Positions 1-13,615 of a stretch of 64,000 bases of DNA are shown here, one piece after another. The position numbers and the translations under genes are program-made. Position 1 is the first letter of the stretch; the number at the start of each line of letters is the position of its first letter. The DNA lies in the NCBI GenBank assembly GCA_023105745.1, contig JALGQZ010000001.1, positions 46,871,662 through 46,935,661 on the forward strand, given 5' to 3'. The DNA comes from Austropuccinia psidii. Lineage: Eukaryota > Basidiomycota > Pucciniomycetes > Pucciniales > Sphaerophragmiaceae. A model generated the notes under the pieces. It saw only the letters and a list, made by a program, of their open reading frames with translations. It was not told where the DNA came from and did not search any database.

Positions 1-1
1 A

Positions 2-241
2 CCAGCTCCAGAAGCATCCAAGGACAAGCCCAAAGGACCTCAAAAGAAACAGAGGGGTCCCAAGAACCATCAAGGCAAGGGCAAAGGCAAAGCCAATTGG
101 CACAGACCTTACCCACAAGGGTACAGGATTCCCAGATTGGAGCCTTCAGCCGTGGACAGTGTCTTCAATATGGCCAGAACTCTTATGGAATTCACAGCCA
201 AGGAGCAGGAAAGAATGAACAGGACTTTTACACGCAAATAA
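2..241 (+). CDS. A1 ORF1 (3' part), conserved frame overlapping gag-pol
   Basis: A second frame is open from the left edge to the TAA at 239-241. It is basic (KGKGK-rich) and ends in a block with YRIP, then [11 protein letters not shown] and KEQER. The same block occurs in the matching frame of families B and C (YRIPK, MART.ME, KEE), whereas the overlapping long frame reads as low-complexity Q/S/G sequence. I infer that this is the true N-terminal Gag product of the element. Its 5' part is outside the window. How translation passes from here into the pol frame is unclear in this copy, because no ATG sits at the stop codon. Confidence 0.6.
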   Translation, partial: PAPEASKDKPKGPQKKQRGPKNHQGKGKGKANWHRPYPQGYRIPRLEPSAVDSVFNMARTLMEFTAKEQERMNRTFTRK

Positions 242-3200
242 ATGATGTACATAGAAGTATTAGTGTAGAAATTGGCAAACTTGAGTCAAAGTTAAAGCAA
301 ATTACATTAGACATCAATGATTTAAAGAAAAGTGACAAACAACATTCTGAATGGCATAAATTGACAACTGTCACCCTTGAGTCAATTAGTAATGCTTGTG
401 ACAGAATTGAGAACCAATGTCAAAATAATGACACAGAAGATCTTTCCATTTTTAAAGTAAATGATAGACTTAAAACTCTTGAAGACCATGTCTTACAAAT
501 AGTTAAAAACACCAATCAATTTGCTATACATTTAGCAAAAAGTGACAGTGAAAGGCAGAAATTGAAGAATGAAATAATTGCAAGTGTGGAGCAAATTCAT
601 AAGAATCATGAACCACATATGCCAAGACATTCTACACCTTTGACTGAAGAAAAACTTTCTGTCAAAGAAAGTTTGACTCCATTCTTAGGAGAAAATGTTA
701 TTTCTGCAAAGGATATTCCTAAATTAGAAGAATGGCCAACATTCTCTGGTGAAGGAGAATACAACCATATTGAATTCATCAGAACTATTGATATGTTGCA
801 AGAAGACTTTAATATACCTGATGAAATCATAGTAGGAAAATTACATTGTTTGTTTACCAAGACTGCAAAGAAATGGTATTACAAGATGAGAATAGATCAT
901 GGGAGACATGACTGGTCTTGGTGGAAATCTGAAGTGATTACCAAATGGGCCAATAATTCTTGGAGGTTTAAAATGGAGAATGCTTTTGAAAGTGCCATTT
1001 TTAACTCAGAAAAAGACAAACCACTTACTTGGTTCTTCAAACAGAAAGACAGATTATCTGCTTTACACCCAGATATGTCTGACACTATGATTAATATGAA
1101 AATATTAAGAAAGTGTGGAGGAGAACTAGAACATGCTATCAAAAGCAGATGTGTGGAACCCTGTTCAACAGAGGACTACATTAATGCTATGGAAGATATC
1201 ATTACCAGAACAAGAATTGGTAAAACTTGGGTTAGAAACCCAATAGAGTCCAAAATAGTCCCAAAAATTCCTAGAGAGGAAAGAAGACCAGAGAAACCTG
1301 TCTTGAAGTGTCATAAATGTGGAAGTACTTCACATTTAGCCAACACTTGCCCTAAAAAGACAAAGATCAATGAAGTTCAAATCATTGAAGAAATTCAGTG
1401 TACTGAAGAGAAAGAAGAGTCTGATCAAGATTCTGCAGTCTCTGAAGATACACCAGTAGAGGACTATCCCATTGAAAACATTTCAGCTTTCTTTGAGGTC
1501 ACAGAAGTCCATACCCACTTGCCACAGTACAGTGAGGATTGCTGCAACCTAATCAATGTCCAAGATGCCAGAATGTGTAAGACAAAACCTGCTAGAGGAA
1601 AGGGTTATACTGCTGGAGCATCCTGTATCACATCAGTTCTGATGAGTGATATTGAAGCCAAAGTAAACTTGGATACAGGGGCATTTTGCACTTGTGTTGG
1701 CAAAGATTATCTCCAAATTATACTTCCTGAATGGAAAAACCATCTATTACCAATAGAAGGTGTACAATTCAGTAGTGCCAGTAACAATATGTACCCCTTG
1801 GGCATATTGGACACTAATATTGTATTCCCACATCCAGCAGGAAGTGTAAGAATGAAAACTGAGATTGTAGTAATGGATAATTGCACATCTCAGCACATCA
1901 TTCTTGGAAATGATTACTTAAATATTTATGGTGTTGATATAAATAACCATAAAGACAGATATTTCACAATTGGAGATAACAAGAGACAAAAATTTGCTTT
2001 CTCCAATATGCCAAAACAGATATCTGTAGTATCTTCTGTCAAAGATACTTACAAAGATGAATTTGTGACTAATCAACTTGTTGAAGCACAAATTAATCAA
2101 TCATTGTCACCAAAGATGAGGAATGAGCTTATTAATGTGTTATACACATATAAAAATGCATTTGCCTCTGATAATGAACCATTAGGCGCTATAAGAGGAC
2201 ATGAAGTTGATATTACTCTTAATATTGACAGACCATATCCTCCAGTACTTAGAAGACCAGCTTATCCAGCCAGTCCCAGAGCTAGAGAGGCCTTGGAAAA
2301 ACATATCCAAGAGTTGATCCAACTTGGTGTGCTAAGGAAAGTAGGCCATAATGAGGAAGTTGAAGTGACAACACCTGTTATTATTGCATGGCATAATGAT
2401 AAGTCAAGAATGGTTGGAGATTTTAGAGCTTTGAATACCTACACAGTTCCAGATAGGTATCCAATCCCTAGAATTCAAGAAACCTTGACTCAATTATCTA
2501 AAGCTAAGTATATAACATCAATGGATGCATTAAAAGGCTTTCATCAAAATGTTTTGACGCCTAAAGCTAAGAAATTACTTAGAATTATCACTCACTGTGG
2601 TATTTATGAGTATCTTAGAATGCCATTTGGCATTAAAAATGCTCCATCTCATTATCAAAGAATGATGAATACCATCTTCCCCACAGAATTGTCTGAAGGA
2701 TGGCTTATCATTTATATTGATGATATTATTATATGTTCTGACTCATGGTCTTTGCACCTTGAAAGACTTGCAAGAGTACTTCATAAAGTTGCAGAAGTGA
2801 ACATGAAAATTTCACTTAAGAAATGCAATTTTGGTTTTGAAGAACTCAAAGCATTAGGACATGTTGTTTCTGGTTTGAGCTTGGGTATTGACAAGAATAA
2901 AGTAGCAGCAGTGTTACTTAAGCCAATACCCCAGAATAAAAAAGAAATGATGTCTTTTCTTGGATTTGCTAGTTACTATAGGCAACACTTGAAAGATTTT
3001 GCAATTCTAGCCAAGTCACTTTATAGAATCTGTGATCAACAGACTGTATTTGAAATGACACAGGAAAGAATTAAAGCTTATGAGAAGATAAAGAAAGCCC
3101 TTACAGAAGCACCTTTACTCCTCATGCCTGACTGGAATATTCCTTTTAAATTGTACATTGATGCATGTGGGGATGGATTAGGGGCAGCCCTACACCAAGT

Positions 3201-5166
3201 CCAAATTATTGATGACAAACCTACAGAAGGACCAGTTTGTTATATCTCAAGACAAATCAAACCAACAGAAGCCAGATATGGTGCAAGCCAAATGGAGTGC
3301 TTATGTTTGGTATGGGCACTTGAGAAATTACACTATTACCTTGATGGCAGTGTTTTTGAAGTGATAACTGACTGTAATGCCGTGAAATCACTTCTTAACA
3401 TGAAAACTCCCAACAGACATATGTTGAGATGGCAAATAGCCATTCAAGAATATAGAGGAAACATGACTATAGTTCATAAAGCAGGAAACATTCACAAAAA
3501 TGCTGATGGACTTAGTAGATGGGCTTTAGCCAACACTCCTGATAACCCAGCTTATGTACCTTTGGAAGCTGAACCACAGATTCCAATTGAAGGAATTAAC
3601 ATAACTGATATTGGGACTGAATTCTTTGAAGAGGTCAGAGAGTCTTATAAACAAGACAAGAATTGCCATATCTTGACTTCTTTATTGGATAAAGACTGCA
3701 AAGACACATCTTTGGTTAATACACTAGATGAAGTTTGGAAAAATTCCTATTCTGAAGGAAGATTTCACTTGTTTGATGGGATTATTTACCATAGAACAAA
3801 ACATTCTTGTGTGATGACATTGTGTAGTAGATTGCTCATCAATACCATTCTTCATGAATGCCATGATAGCATTTACTCTGGACACCTATCAGAAGATAGA
3901 ACACTTGAAAAGGTGAAGAACTGTGCATGGTGGCCATCTTGGAGAAAAGAAACCATTGAATATTGCCATACCTGTGATAGATGCCAAAAAGCAAACAGGA
4001 GTACAGGCAAGAAATTTGGATTAATGATCCATATTCAAGAACCAAAATCCCCTTGGGAAGTTGTTCACATGGATTGGGTCACAGCACTTCCTCCAAGTGG
4101 TGACAAAAGTTATAATGCTTGTTTAGTCATTGTAGACAGATATAGCAAAACTCCCATATTCTTACCATGTCATAAAGATGACACTGCTATGGATACAGCT
4201 CTTCTTTTATGGAGTAGAGTTATTTCTCATACAGGGTTATTTAAGAATATCATAAGTGACAGAGACCCCAAGTTCACATCTGCACTTTGGACCAATCTTC
4301 ATAGATTGTTTGGGACTAAGTTATCATTCTCTACAGCATATCACCCTCAAACAGATGGGCTAGCAGAGAGGATGATTCAAACTTTAGAAGACATGATCAG
4401 GAGATTTTGTGCTTATGGATTAGAATTTAAAGACTCAGATGGCTTTACCCATGACTGGTGCACTCTGATACCTGCATTAGAATTAGCATACAAGACATCA
4501 GTCCATTCTTCCACAGGACAAACTCCTGCTATGTTAGAAAAAGGATGGAATCCAAGACTCCCAGCAGACACACTGAGGAAAGACTTGATTGACATTCATC
4601 CTACAGCTTCCAGCTTCAAATTAATGCTTGATAAAGTAAAATACCATGCAAAACAAAGTATGGATGATGCTTTTGATTATGCAAAACAGAAGTGGGACAA
4701 GAGCCATAAAGTACCAGACTTCAAAGTAGGGGACTTAGTGCTAGTTTCAACCTTGAATTTTAATAATATCAAAGGCCCAAAGAAACTTAAAGATTCTTAT
4801 GTAGGACCTTTTGTTATTGTTGCTTTACATGGAACCAATGCAGTTCAAGTGGAATTAAGTGGTGAATTAGAAAATAAACACCCCACATTTCCAGTCAGCT
4901 TGATAAAACCTTATCAACCAGCTGATAAAGAATTGTTTCCTTTAAGAAACCCAACTCCTTTAACTGTACCACCTGTGGAACAGAATGAAGACAGAAAGAT
5001 AAAGAAAGTCATTAAAGAAAGGAGACTTAGGGGTAAAAATCAAAGAGAATATCTTGTCAGATATAGAAATCCAGTACATGAAGATGAATGGATGGCAGAA
5101 TCAGAAATACCTGACTCAGATAAACTCTTAAGAAGATTTAGACATGAAAGAAGGCCACAAGCCTGA
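97..5166 (+). CDS. A1 gag-pol polyprotein, family A Ty3/gypsy element
   Basis: The open frame is 1689 codons with no internal stop. Domains in order: a coiled-coil-rich part (about residues 40-190), a retrotransposon capsid domain starting near residue 208, a CCHC zinc knuckle (CX2CX4HX4C, about 404-418), an aspartic protease with DTGA near 524, reverse transcriptase with YIDD near 872, RNase H starting with YIDACGDG near 1019, an HHCC integrase zinc domain near 1250, and the integrase core with D (MDW, ~1324), D (SDRD, ~1386) and E (AERM, ~1422). The last ~50 residues look like a chromodomain. All catalytic residues seen are present. The element makes virus-like particles and integrates its cDNA. 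The first ~48 codons overlap a better conserved frame (2-241), so the nominal start at 97 is probably not real. The 5' LTR lies outside the window. Confidence 0.93.
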   Translation: MAQTLPTRVQDSQIGAFSRGQCLQYGQNSYGIHSQGAGKNEQDFYTQINDVHRSISVEIGKLESKLKQITLDINDLKKSDKQHSEWHKLTTVTLESISNACDRIENQCQNNDTEDLSIFKVNDRLKTLEDHVLQIVKNTNQFAIHLAKSDSERQKLKNEIIASVEQIHKNHEPHMPRHSTPLTEEKLSVKESLTPFLGENVISAKDIPKLEEWPTFSGEGEYNHIEFIRTIDMLQEDFNIPDEIIVGKLHCLFTKTAKKWYYKMRIDHGRHDWSWWKSEVITKWANNSWRFKMENAFESAIFNSEKDKPLTWFFKQKDRLSALHPDMSDTMINMKILRKCGGELEHAIKSRCVEPCSTEDYINAMEDIITRTRIGKTWVRNPIESKIVPKIPREERRPEKPVLKCHKCGSTSHLANTCPKKTKINEVQIIEEIQCTEEKEESDQDSAVSEDTPVEDYPIENISAFFEVTEVHTHLPQYSEDCCNLINVQDARMCKTKPARGKGYTAGASCITSVLMSDIEAKVNLDTGAFCTCVGKDYLQIILPEWKNHLLPIEGVQFSSASNNMYPLGILDTNIVFPHPAGSVRMKTEIVVMDNCTSQHIILGNDYLNIYGVDINNHKDRYFTIGDNKRQKFAFSNMPKQISVVSSVKDTYKDEFVTNQLVEAQINQSLSPKMRNELINVLYTYKNAFASDNEPLGAIRGHEVDITLNIDRPYPPVLRRPAYPASPRAREALEKHIQELIQLGVLRKVGHNEEVEVTTPVIIAWHNDKSRMVGDFRALNTYTVPDRYPIPRIQETLTQLSKAKYITSMDALKGFHQNVLTPKAKKLLRIITHCGIYEYLRMPFGIKNAPSHYQRMMNTIFPTELSEGWLIIYIDDIIICSDSWSLHLERLARVLHKVAEVNMKISLKKCNFGFEELKALGHVVSGLSLGIDKNKVAAVLLKPIPQNKKEMMSFLGFASYYRQHLKDFAILAKSLYRICDQQTVFEMTQERIKAYEKIKKALTEAPLLLMPDWNIPFKLYIDACGDGLGAALHQVQIIDDKPTEGPVCYISRQIKPTEARYGASQMECLCLVWALEKLHYYLDGSVFEVITDCNAVKSLLNMKTPNRHMLRWQIAIQEYRGNMTIVHKAGNIHKNADGLSRWALANTPDNPAYVPLEAEPQIPIEGINITDIGTEFFEEVRESYKQDKNCHILTSLLDKDCKDTSLVNTLDEVWKNSYSEGRFHLFDGIIYHRTKHSCVMTLCSRLLINTILHECHDSIYSGHLSEDRTLEKVKNCAWWPSWRKETIEYCHTCDRCQKANRSTGKKFGLMIHIQEPKSPWEVVHMDWVTALPPSGDKSYNACLVIVDRYSKTPIFLPCHKDDTAMDTALLLWSRVISHTGLFKNIISDRDPKFTSALWTNLHRLFGTKLSFSTAYHPQTDGLAERMIQTLEDMIRRFCAYGLEFKDSDGFTHDWCTLIPALELAYKTSVHSSTGQTPAMLEKGWNPRLPADTLRKDLIDIHPTASSFKLMLDKVKYHAKQSMDDAFDYAKQKWDKSHKVPDFKVGDLVLVSTLNFNNIKGPKKLKDSYVGPFVIVALHGTNAVQVELSGELENKHPTFPVSLIKPYQPADKELFPLRNPTPLTVPPVEQNEDRKIKKVIKERRLRGKNQREYLVRYRNPVHEDEWMAESEIPDSDKLLRRFRHERRPQA

Positions 5167-5294
5167 ATATGTCTATAAATGTGCTTTAAATTACTTGATC
5201 TGAGTAATGTGAAGAGGTTGGACAGTGGACATTACCCCCCTTTGGGGCCTTATTCTTTTATCACTAATAAAATTGTAGTACAATTTTATTTTTT

Positions 5295-5306
5295 GGTGGG
5301 AGGGAA
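5295..5306 (+). promoter_or_regulatory. A1 polypurine tract
   Basis: The purine run GGTGGGAGGGAA lies directly before the TGTGAG start of the 3' LTR. This is where plus-strand DNA synthesis is primed. A T-rich stretch precedes it. Confidence 0.8.
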
Positions 5307-7230
5307 TGTGAGCCTTGAGGTATATTTTACATACCCAAATAGGCCACAATTATCTTAAAAAGAAATTCTGAATTATGCAAAACTCATAAGTCATGCATAT
5401 ATCCAAAATTCATCATTTTCAATTTCAGAAAAGATGAATAACTTTTTATTGAGTAAGTAAATCCATGGATTTAAGACCAGATTTGGATTCTACACAAAAA
5501 TTCACCTAGGGTAGCTCCATAGAGTGAATAAGCTAAATATAAGTATTTGAGGTGGTAAAATGGAAAATACTTCAATACCACATCATTAATACCACATAAA
5601 AGATCCGTGAAAATTTTTGTTTTTCTTGATTTTTAGCCAAAATAATGGGAAAGTGAGAAATCCCATGTTACATATACACTAAGAATAGTGTTATGCATGT
5701 TTTGAGCACTTAATATTATGGTATTCTTACATGGACTTTTGGTACACCCATAGTGGATATCTCACTTTAAGCTTAAATTACTATTTTGACGTAAAAATTA
5801 AGCAAGGGGGACAAAAGACATCAAAGAGAGCCAGGGTACCCAACTTCTGAGGCCTCAGAGGCGTGGATAGCTCCAGAGCATGGATCCATGGCTCATCTTG
5901 GCCCAATTGGTAAACTAAAACTCTTTGGGAACTTGGTTACCAAGTTACAACTACTGTAAAACATCAGAAAATAGCAAATAACCTGCTATTTTGACGTGCC
6001 AAGGAGGTAATGAGCTACTTACACTCCTGTAACCATGTCAATTACTAATGACTTTCCATGGATAAACCCCAAAAGAGTAATTAAAACCCTTTTGGGACCC
6101 ATATTCATTGATTTACCTCATAGCAACCAGCAAAACACTGCTATTTGCAATTCTACGTAGAAATGAGGTAAAACCTTCAAAAATTCATTAAAAATACAAT
6201 TCTTAATGAATCTTTCTGAAACTTTCAGGACCAATGAAGAACTGTATTATCTATGGTACAACCAAAAAGAATTATGGTTTTACTAGTAAAATTAAAAGTT
6301 TTACTTACAGTCCATTTTTGACCATTCTACGTGAAACACTGAATCTTCAAAAATTCACAGTAATTACAACCTGTGATTAAATTGGCAATAACATTGATAA
6401 CTTTGAGAAATCAATGATTATTTTGGAATAAAAGAAGATTTACAGATGTTACTCCTTTTATTCTTAACCATATTGGGGTTGGTAGTCACGTAAAAGCATC
6501 AATTAAGTAAGTATGATTATCTTACGTGACAACAGATGATGCAATCATTAATCCAAAAGGGTTTATTGTTTTCTCACTCACTGGTTTTTCAGTTTGCTCC
6601 ATGGCACGCCTCTGTGAGCTGTTGTTGACTTAAAAGAAGCTTATTCTTGCTGTTTTTTCCGTATCATCATCTTATCAATTTATTAAATCTTTATTACCAA
6701 CAAGTAAGTATTAGTTCAGCTATTCTTAAGTGTTTTAATTCTTTCAGAATCAATCAGAAAGACGTGAAATCATAGAATCCAACTATATATTGTTGTAATA
6801 CTGTTATAAATCATTTTTGATCCCTTAAATCCACAATTCCACGTCAAATTTCTCTACTTTTATTATCAATAAGTTCTTTGGAGTATTAGTGAGTCATTTA
6901 TCTTTAATTCTTAAAGTTTTTCTCTAGTAATAGTTTTCTTCAAGAATTATCTTTATAATTATTCTTGCAAAAGATAATTATATATTAAAATAATTTTATT
7001 ATTTTAATAAAGAAGTTTTTTATTATTAAATTCTTCTTGTAATTGATTCTTGTAGACAATTACTTGCTCACTGTTAAAATCACTAGTAGTGCTTAACACG
7101 TGAAAGAAATAATTTTTTTAATTATTTAATTGTGGTTATAATAATATTTTATTATTATATTTCATAAGAACAGACATAGTACTGTTGATTAATAATAATA
7201 TTATCATCAGTTTCATAGTCACATCTTACA
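5307..7230 (+). repeat. A1 3' LTR (1924 bp)
   Basis: It begins TGTGAGCC and ends ATCTTACA, giving TGT..ACA ends. The reverse-oriented A2 LTR (17523-19413) matches it over its whole length with clear divergence. It is AT-rich and non-coding. It carries about nine ACGT tetramers (near 5788, 5996, 6155, 6334, 6489, 6524, 6763, 6841 and 7098), while other CG dinucleotides are few. No target duplication can be tested because the 5' LTR is outside the window; the duplicated bases would be 7231-7235 (AGATC). Confidence 0.9.
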
Positions 7231-7335
7231 AGATCCCAGAGACATCAAGCTGTTCTCACTCCTACACCAAGGGCTCCTCTTGACTGCACACCATCAGTTC
7301 ATCAACTGAGTGCAAATTTGGACAGAGGACCACCA

Positions 7336-10300
7336 ATGGAAGGAGCAGCACCCTCCAGAAGAGGAGGTGTGAAGTCTAGAAGATCAAGATAATTCTCTGG
7401 ACTATTGGGTGATTATCCTGGTGTTTCTCAAGGGCCTAGAAGTGGATTGGGGGAAGCTGAAGATGAGGAGGGGGAGGAGTCTGTGGAAGAGGAAGAATCT
7501 GAGGAGACTGAAGTGGCAGCTGCCTTGGCAGGTGCTCCTGAAGCTCCTGAGGCTCCAAATCTAGCCCTTTCTAATCAACCTTCTGTCTCTCAAGCTGAAC
7601 CAAATCTCCTCAAGATGATGGAGCAAATGACTTAGTTTATGGGACAACTCACTCAAGCAGTTGCCCCAAGGGACACTTCAAAAGTCCCTGCATTCAAGAC
7701 TCCATCAATGAAGCCACCTGATTCTTTTGATGGTACTAAAGCTCATAAATTGAGAGGATTCATTCAATCCTGTCAATTAATCGTTCATAATGACCCAGCA
7801 AATTTCTCCTCTGACAGGAAGAAGGTGCTTTACTCAACTTCTTTTCTTACTGGTAGAGCTGGCAAATGGATTGAACCTTAACTCTCAAATATCTCCAATG
7901 AAGACCCATCTTATCTCCTCAATAACTGGCAGTTATTTGAAACCCAGTTATTCACTCTGTTTGGTGATCCCAATGAAGTCAGAAAAGCTGAGCAAAAGTT
8001 GGACGATTTGAGGATGATGGAAAGTGGTCAAGTTTCCTTGTACATAGCTGACTTCAGAAGTCTAATGTCAAGAATTGGAGACTGGGGGGAAAGGGCCTAT
8101 ATTCATGTGTATAGGAGAGGCTTGGCATCAAGATTGTTGGACCAATTGGCTTCTCACTCTGGAACTTTTGATAGTCTTCAAGAACTCATGGACATCACCT
8201 TGGAATTAGATACCAGGTACCATGAGAGGAAGAAGGAAAAGGGCAGTCATCAAGAGAAGAAGCCTCCCATTAATGAATCCAACTCCTCCAAGCCCCCTCA
8301 AAGTTCATCATCAAAGAAGCCTTATCACAAGAAGAATAAGAAGGGGAAGAATTTTCAAGTGTCCAAAGACAAGCCTCATGCTGCTCTCCTCAATGAGGAC
8401 AACAAATTAATTGGTTCTGAAAAGGAGAGGAGGATTAAAGAAGGCTTGTGCAATTATTGTGGTGGTAAACACCCATTTGAAAAATGCTTCAAGAGGCCTG
8501 AGAATAGGCAAGGGTCATCAAAAAGCTTCCCTAGCAAGCAGGGAAAAGCCTGAGTGGGAATCATGATGTGTTCAATGGTTCTCACTTATTTCCTTCAAGA
8601 GCAAAATTGTGCAATCTGAATACTAGTGTCAAGAAATCTTTAAAATTTCTTATTATTTCTTCAATATCTGATATTTTTTATAGTATTCTCATTGATTCTG
8701 GTGCTACAAACTCCTTTATTGCAAAGAATTGTGTTCTCAAGTACTCATTGACCATGTCAGAGCTCCCTGAAAAGATTCCTCTTTTCATTTTGAATTCCAA
8801 TGAATCCACTTCCCTGTTCATCACCCATTATACCAAGGGGGTTGTTGATTTACCTTCCTTCCCAAGCTTTGAATGGGATTTCTTTATCATAGATTCACCC
8901 AAGGGAGAAGACCTAATATTGGGCTATGATTTTCTTTACCATTTTAATCCCATTATTGATTGGAAAAATGGATTGATCACCTATGATTCTAGTCATAAGG
9001 ATTCTAGTGGTATTATTTCTTCTACTAGTAATGACTTTCCCACTGCTGTCAACAGTGTTGCTCTGGTTGGTGAACTTAAGACACCTTCCCTTCCTCCTTC
9101 TGTCCATAACCCCTCCATTTTTCCCTCTCAGTCATTACTTCCATTAAGAGATGAAGTCTTCAAAGAGATAAAAGATGTTGGAGAAGATGTTGCTATATCT
9201 CCACTTCATCTCTTTCAAGGGGATATGGACCTTCCTCCTTTATCTTTTCATGCCTCCCTGGAGGAGCAGTGGGATGAGGAGGAAGAGCCAGAAGAGATTG
9301 AAACTGTGTTGAAGGTAGTCCCTCCTGCCTATCACCACTATTTGGATGTATTCTCCAAGGTGAAAGCAGAGAAACTTCCTCCACACCGCGCCTGTGATCA
9401 CCATATTGAATTGGAGGGTCTTCTACCTCCAGTTGGTGTTATCTACTCTTTATCAAAGAATGAGTCAGAAACACTGTGGGCCTACATTTCAGAGAATGTA
9501 GAGAAAGGTTTCATCAGACCAAGCTCCTCCTCAACAGGAGCACCTGTCCTTTTTGTTAATAAAAAGGATGGTGGTCTTTGTTTGTGTGTTGACTACCGCA
9601 AACTTAATGCTGTCACTAGGAAGAACAGGTATCCTGTTCCTCCAATGAGTCAGCTTCTTACCATATTCAACGGTGCTACTATCTTCTCCAAGATAGATCT
9701 GCGTGGTGCTTATAATCTCCTGAGAATTAAAGAAGGGGATGAGCATTTAACTGCCTTTAGAACCAAATATGGTAGTTATGAGTATTTGGTTATGCCATTT
9801 GGCTTAACCAATGCTCCAGCTTCATTCCAAAATCTTGTGAATGATATCTTTGCAGATTATTTGGATATTTTTGTTGTAGTGTACTTAGATGATATTATGG
9901 TCTTCTCTAGCTCTTTGGATGAAAATTTTAAACATGTGGCCTCTGTTCTCCAAAGACTGAGAGACAATAATTTGTTTGCTAAAGCCTCAAAGTGTGTATT
10001 CCATGCCTCAAGTGTGGAATACTTGGGCCATGTTGTTTCAAGTGATGGCCTCAAGATGGATTCTTCAAAAGTTCAACAAATCCTCAATTGGCCTCAGCCC
10101 AAGAACATCAAGGCCCTTCAATCCTTTCTTGGCTTTGCCAACTTCTATCGTCGTTTCATTAGAAATTATTCCAAAAAAATCTCTGCTCTCACTTCCCTCC
10201 TTAAAAAAGATTCTCCCTTTATCTTCAATGAGGAAGCTCTTACTCAGTTTCACATACTCAAAGAAGCTTTCACCACTGCTCCTATTCTCTCTCACTTTAA

Positions 10301-12252
10301 TCCTTCTCTACCAACCATTGTAGAGACTGATGCTTCTGATTATGCCTTGGGTGCTGTACTGAGTCAGGTGAATGACTCAGGAAAGCATCCCATTGCATTT
10401 GATAGTCGCAAGCTCTTACCAGCTGAACTCAACTATGAAATTCATGACAAGGAACTCCTTGGCATAGTTTGGGCTCTCAAGTGCTGGAGAGCCTTTCTCC
10501 TTTCTCTTTCTGATTCCTTTGAGGTCTTGACAGACCATTGTTCCCTTCAGTATTTTATGTCCTCTAAAGTCCTTACTCGTCGTCAAGCCCGTTGGGCAGA
10601 ATTTCTATCTGAGTTCCATTTCATCATCACTTACCGCCCAGGCAGGCTGGCCACTTTACCAGATGCCTTGTCACGTCGGGACAACGTGTACCCAGAGAGG
10701 GGGGTGGATTTCATCAGCAAGAATCCTCAAAATTTTCATCAAGTTCTCAAGCAAAATGAAATTCAGGAGTCAAGATTCTTTTCAATAAAAGTTGATATTT
10801 TTTCGGATGTAGTTGAGCAAATTCAAAGACAAGTATGGCAAGACAAAGATTATAAGGAAATCCTCAAGAAATTAGCAAGAGGAGAATCAGTCCCAGACTA
10901 TTCTCTTGAACCTCAAGCAAAATTATTGTTGTTCAAAGATAGAGTAGTCATTCCAAGCAATCATGAAACTCAATTGGACATTCTTCAAAAGCGTCATGAC
11001 TCACCGTTGGCTGGCCATCCTGGCCAGGAGAAGACCCTCAAGCTCATCAAGAGGGATTTTTATTGGTCTGGCATGAATCAAATCATCAAGGACTATGTGT
11101 CCTCATGTCAGCAATGTTCAAGAAAAAAGAACATCCACCATAAGAAGTTTGGATTACTCAAGCCTCTTCAAATTCCATCTGGTCCTTGGAATTCTTTATC
11201 AATGGACTTTATCACCCAATTTCCCTTGTCAAGCAACTTTGATTCAATTTTAGTAGTTGTAGACAGATTTTCCAAAATTGCAATATTTATTCCAACTTAT
11301 TCAACAATCACTGCTTTGGACTTAGCTCAAATATTCATTAATCATGTCTTTTCCAAACATGGTCTTCCAATCAGTATTGTTAGTGATACAGATTCATTAT
11401 TTGTTTCATCATTTTGGACTCAAGATATCAAGAGATCTTTCAACTGCGTTTCACCCTGAAACAGATGGACAGACCGAGAGGGTAAATCAGATTCTAGAAC
11501 AGAATCTTCGGATGTATGTCAGTTACCATCAAGATGACTGGCACACCTGGCTCCCTCTGGCTGAATTTGCCTATAATAATGCAGAACATTCATCAACAAA
11601 ACAGTCTCCATTTTTCACTATTTATGGAAGAAATCCAAGCTTTGATTCAATTCACATTTCTCAAGATACACCTGCTGGAAAGTTATCATCAAAACTCCAA
11701 TCAGTACAGCAAGTTGTCAAAGAAGAATTAGAGTCAGCAATAAAGCGTTTTAAGAAGTATGCAGATAGAAATAGAGCAATTCCACCTGATTTCCAACCCG
11801 GGGACAAAGTATGGCTAGCTTCCAAGAACATCAAGACAACAAGACCCACCAAGAAACTTTCAGAAAGATGGTTGGGACCCTTTGAAGTTCTCAAGAAGAT
11901 TGGCAGCCATGCATATCACCTCAAGTTGCCTCAACAATGGAAGTCAGTTCACCCTGTTTTCCATGTGTCCTTGTTAGAACCAGTAAAGCAATCAACTATC
12001 CCAAATCGACACCAATTGCCACCACCTCCAGTAATAGTGGAAGAGCAAGAAGAATGGGAAGTGGCTCAGGTTCTGGACTCAAAACTCAAGAGAGGTTCAT
12101 TATGGTATTTAGTGGAGTGGAAAGGATTCAATGAAGACCCAGAAAGAACAACTTGGGAGCCAGCTTCCAACCTTACCAACTCCCCAGACCTTGTCAAGGA
12201 TTCTCACACTTTGTATCCAGACAAGCCTGACCCAAATGGCTCAAGAGTTTGA
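7336..12252 (+). pseudogene. T1 gag-pol with C-terminal chromodomain, broken
   Basis: Gag starts at ATG 7336 and has in-frame stops at 7390, 7633 and 7879. A CCHC knuckle (CX2CX4HX4C, near 8447) precedes the 8551 stop. The pol frame is shifted relative to gag, and a small indel near 8545 would join them. Pol holds protease DSGA (near 8695), RT with YLDD (near 9885), RNase H with ETDASDYALGAVL, an HHCC zinc domain (near 11000), and the integrase core with D (MDF) and D (VSDTD). A second frameshift with a probable small deletion lies near 11420-11440, after which the frame resumes with STAFHPETDGQTER (catalytic E). The tail has a GPF module and a clear chromodomain (YLVEWKGF..TWEP), the signature of chromoviruses. 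It cannot make full products as it stands. Confidence 0.9.
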
Positions 12253-12700
12253 TTTATGGTGCTTGGTGGGGATTGGAGTTTATGAAAGTAAGTTCCTCTC
12301 CTGGCATGCACCTTTAAGGGGGTATTCTACCCAAATTTGTTGTAAGCATCACCTTGGCCACTTTGTGAGCACTTGTCAATTTTTTTTGGACAGGTTCAGA
12401 ATGCCTTGCAACATCATACCCTCAAGATTTGGACCTTTCATCAAGATATGGCCCAATCTTTCTCTTATTTTCTTTTCTTTCTTTAATCATGCCATAAATT
12501 ATCCTTCAAGACATTCATTACCACAATTCATGTTATGGCATAATTCCTTTTTCATTTATGGTGCTTGGTGGGGAGTGGAAGTTATGAAAGTAAGTTCCAT
12601 CTCCTGGTATGCATCCCTGAGGGGTCTACTTCTTGTAAAACATTACCTTGGCCACGCTGTGAGCATCAAATGCTTGGTTTTTTCTTTCAGAAAATTTTGG
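12253..12700 (+). repeat. Two-copy direct repeat in T1 3' region, 302 bp spacing
   Basis: The blocks starting at 12253 and 12555 share TTTATGGTGCTTGGTGGGGA and the following ~120 bp, including TATGAAAGTAAGTTCC and CCTTGGCCAC. The spacer between them is unrelated. No coding role is seen. The rest of 12700-13220 is T-rich and A-rich non-coding sequence without a feature I recognise. Confidence 0.75.
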
Positions 12701-13225
12701 CCAAAATCAAGCAACTCACCACAAGAAGGACAACCCTCAGGCATTTTCTTATTTCTATTTCTTTACTCTCTTTTTCTCTCAATTCTTTTTCATTTTTATT
12801 TTTTATTTTCATTTCTTTTACTTGTATCTTTTATTTTTATTTCTTCTTTCAAAAAGCAGTAGTCATCACTCCCATATCACATTTGGGGAGTCAATTCATT
12901 CAATAATTAAAGAGCAAAACACTAGTAATGGTAAAGACCTCCTACAGATAACCCTCATCAAAACTTCTTCAAGTCATCCTTAAACTCATTCCTTAAGATC
13001 ATAATTGAAAGCCAAAAACCCAATCAGCAAGGCATCTATGGCAATTGACCATTCAAGGAGGAGATAAGAAGAAAGAAATTCAGGAAGAAATCAAGATCAA
13101 AAAGGAAAACCCTGCTTCAAATGGCCCAATTGGCCAATTTCATGAATTTATGCACTTTGGCACAAATGGCCATATCAAACCTCAAAAATTCAAAATAGCT
13201 CAGTTTCATCATTTTTGAATCAAAA

Positions 13226-13615
13226 TATGCTTTTTGCGCTGTGCATTTGCGCACTTTTGCGCAAAAGGCCTGTTTATCTTGTCAAAAGGCTTCAAAAGGC
13301 CTTTTTGTCCAATTTCATCATAATTGCACATTTGCACACTTTGCGCATTTTTGCGCAAAATGCGCAAAATGGCCAGAACACCTTATAGGCCATTTTTCCA
13401 TCATTAATCAACTTTTTCAATTTTTTCACCAATATATGCCATTATGGCATATATGCGCATTTTGTGCAAAAATGCGCAAAATGGCCAGAACACTTTATAA
13501 GGCCATTTTTCATCATTAATCAATCTTTTTCAATTTTTCACCAATATATGCCATTATGGCATATATGCGCATTTGCGCATTTTGCGCATTTTTGCGCAAA
13601 TTGGCCAAAATCCCC
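13226..13615 (+). repeat. Tandem ~110 bp repeat rich in TGCGCA palindromes
   Basis: Just over two copies of a ~110 bp unit are visible; GGCCAGAACAC recurs at about 13369 and 13478. Each unit holds several GCGCA/TGCGCAAA motifs and the near-palindrome ATATGCCATTATGGCATAT. This is the densest CG cluster in the T1 region. It lies in the 3' untranslated part between the pol stop and the LTR. A similar TGCGCA cluster occurs at 22095-22135 inside the solo LTR S1. Confidence 0.75.

Noticed and set aside
13226..13615. CRISPR-like array
   Set aside because: Only two to three tandem units with no unique spacers, in a eukaryotic retroelement.
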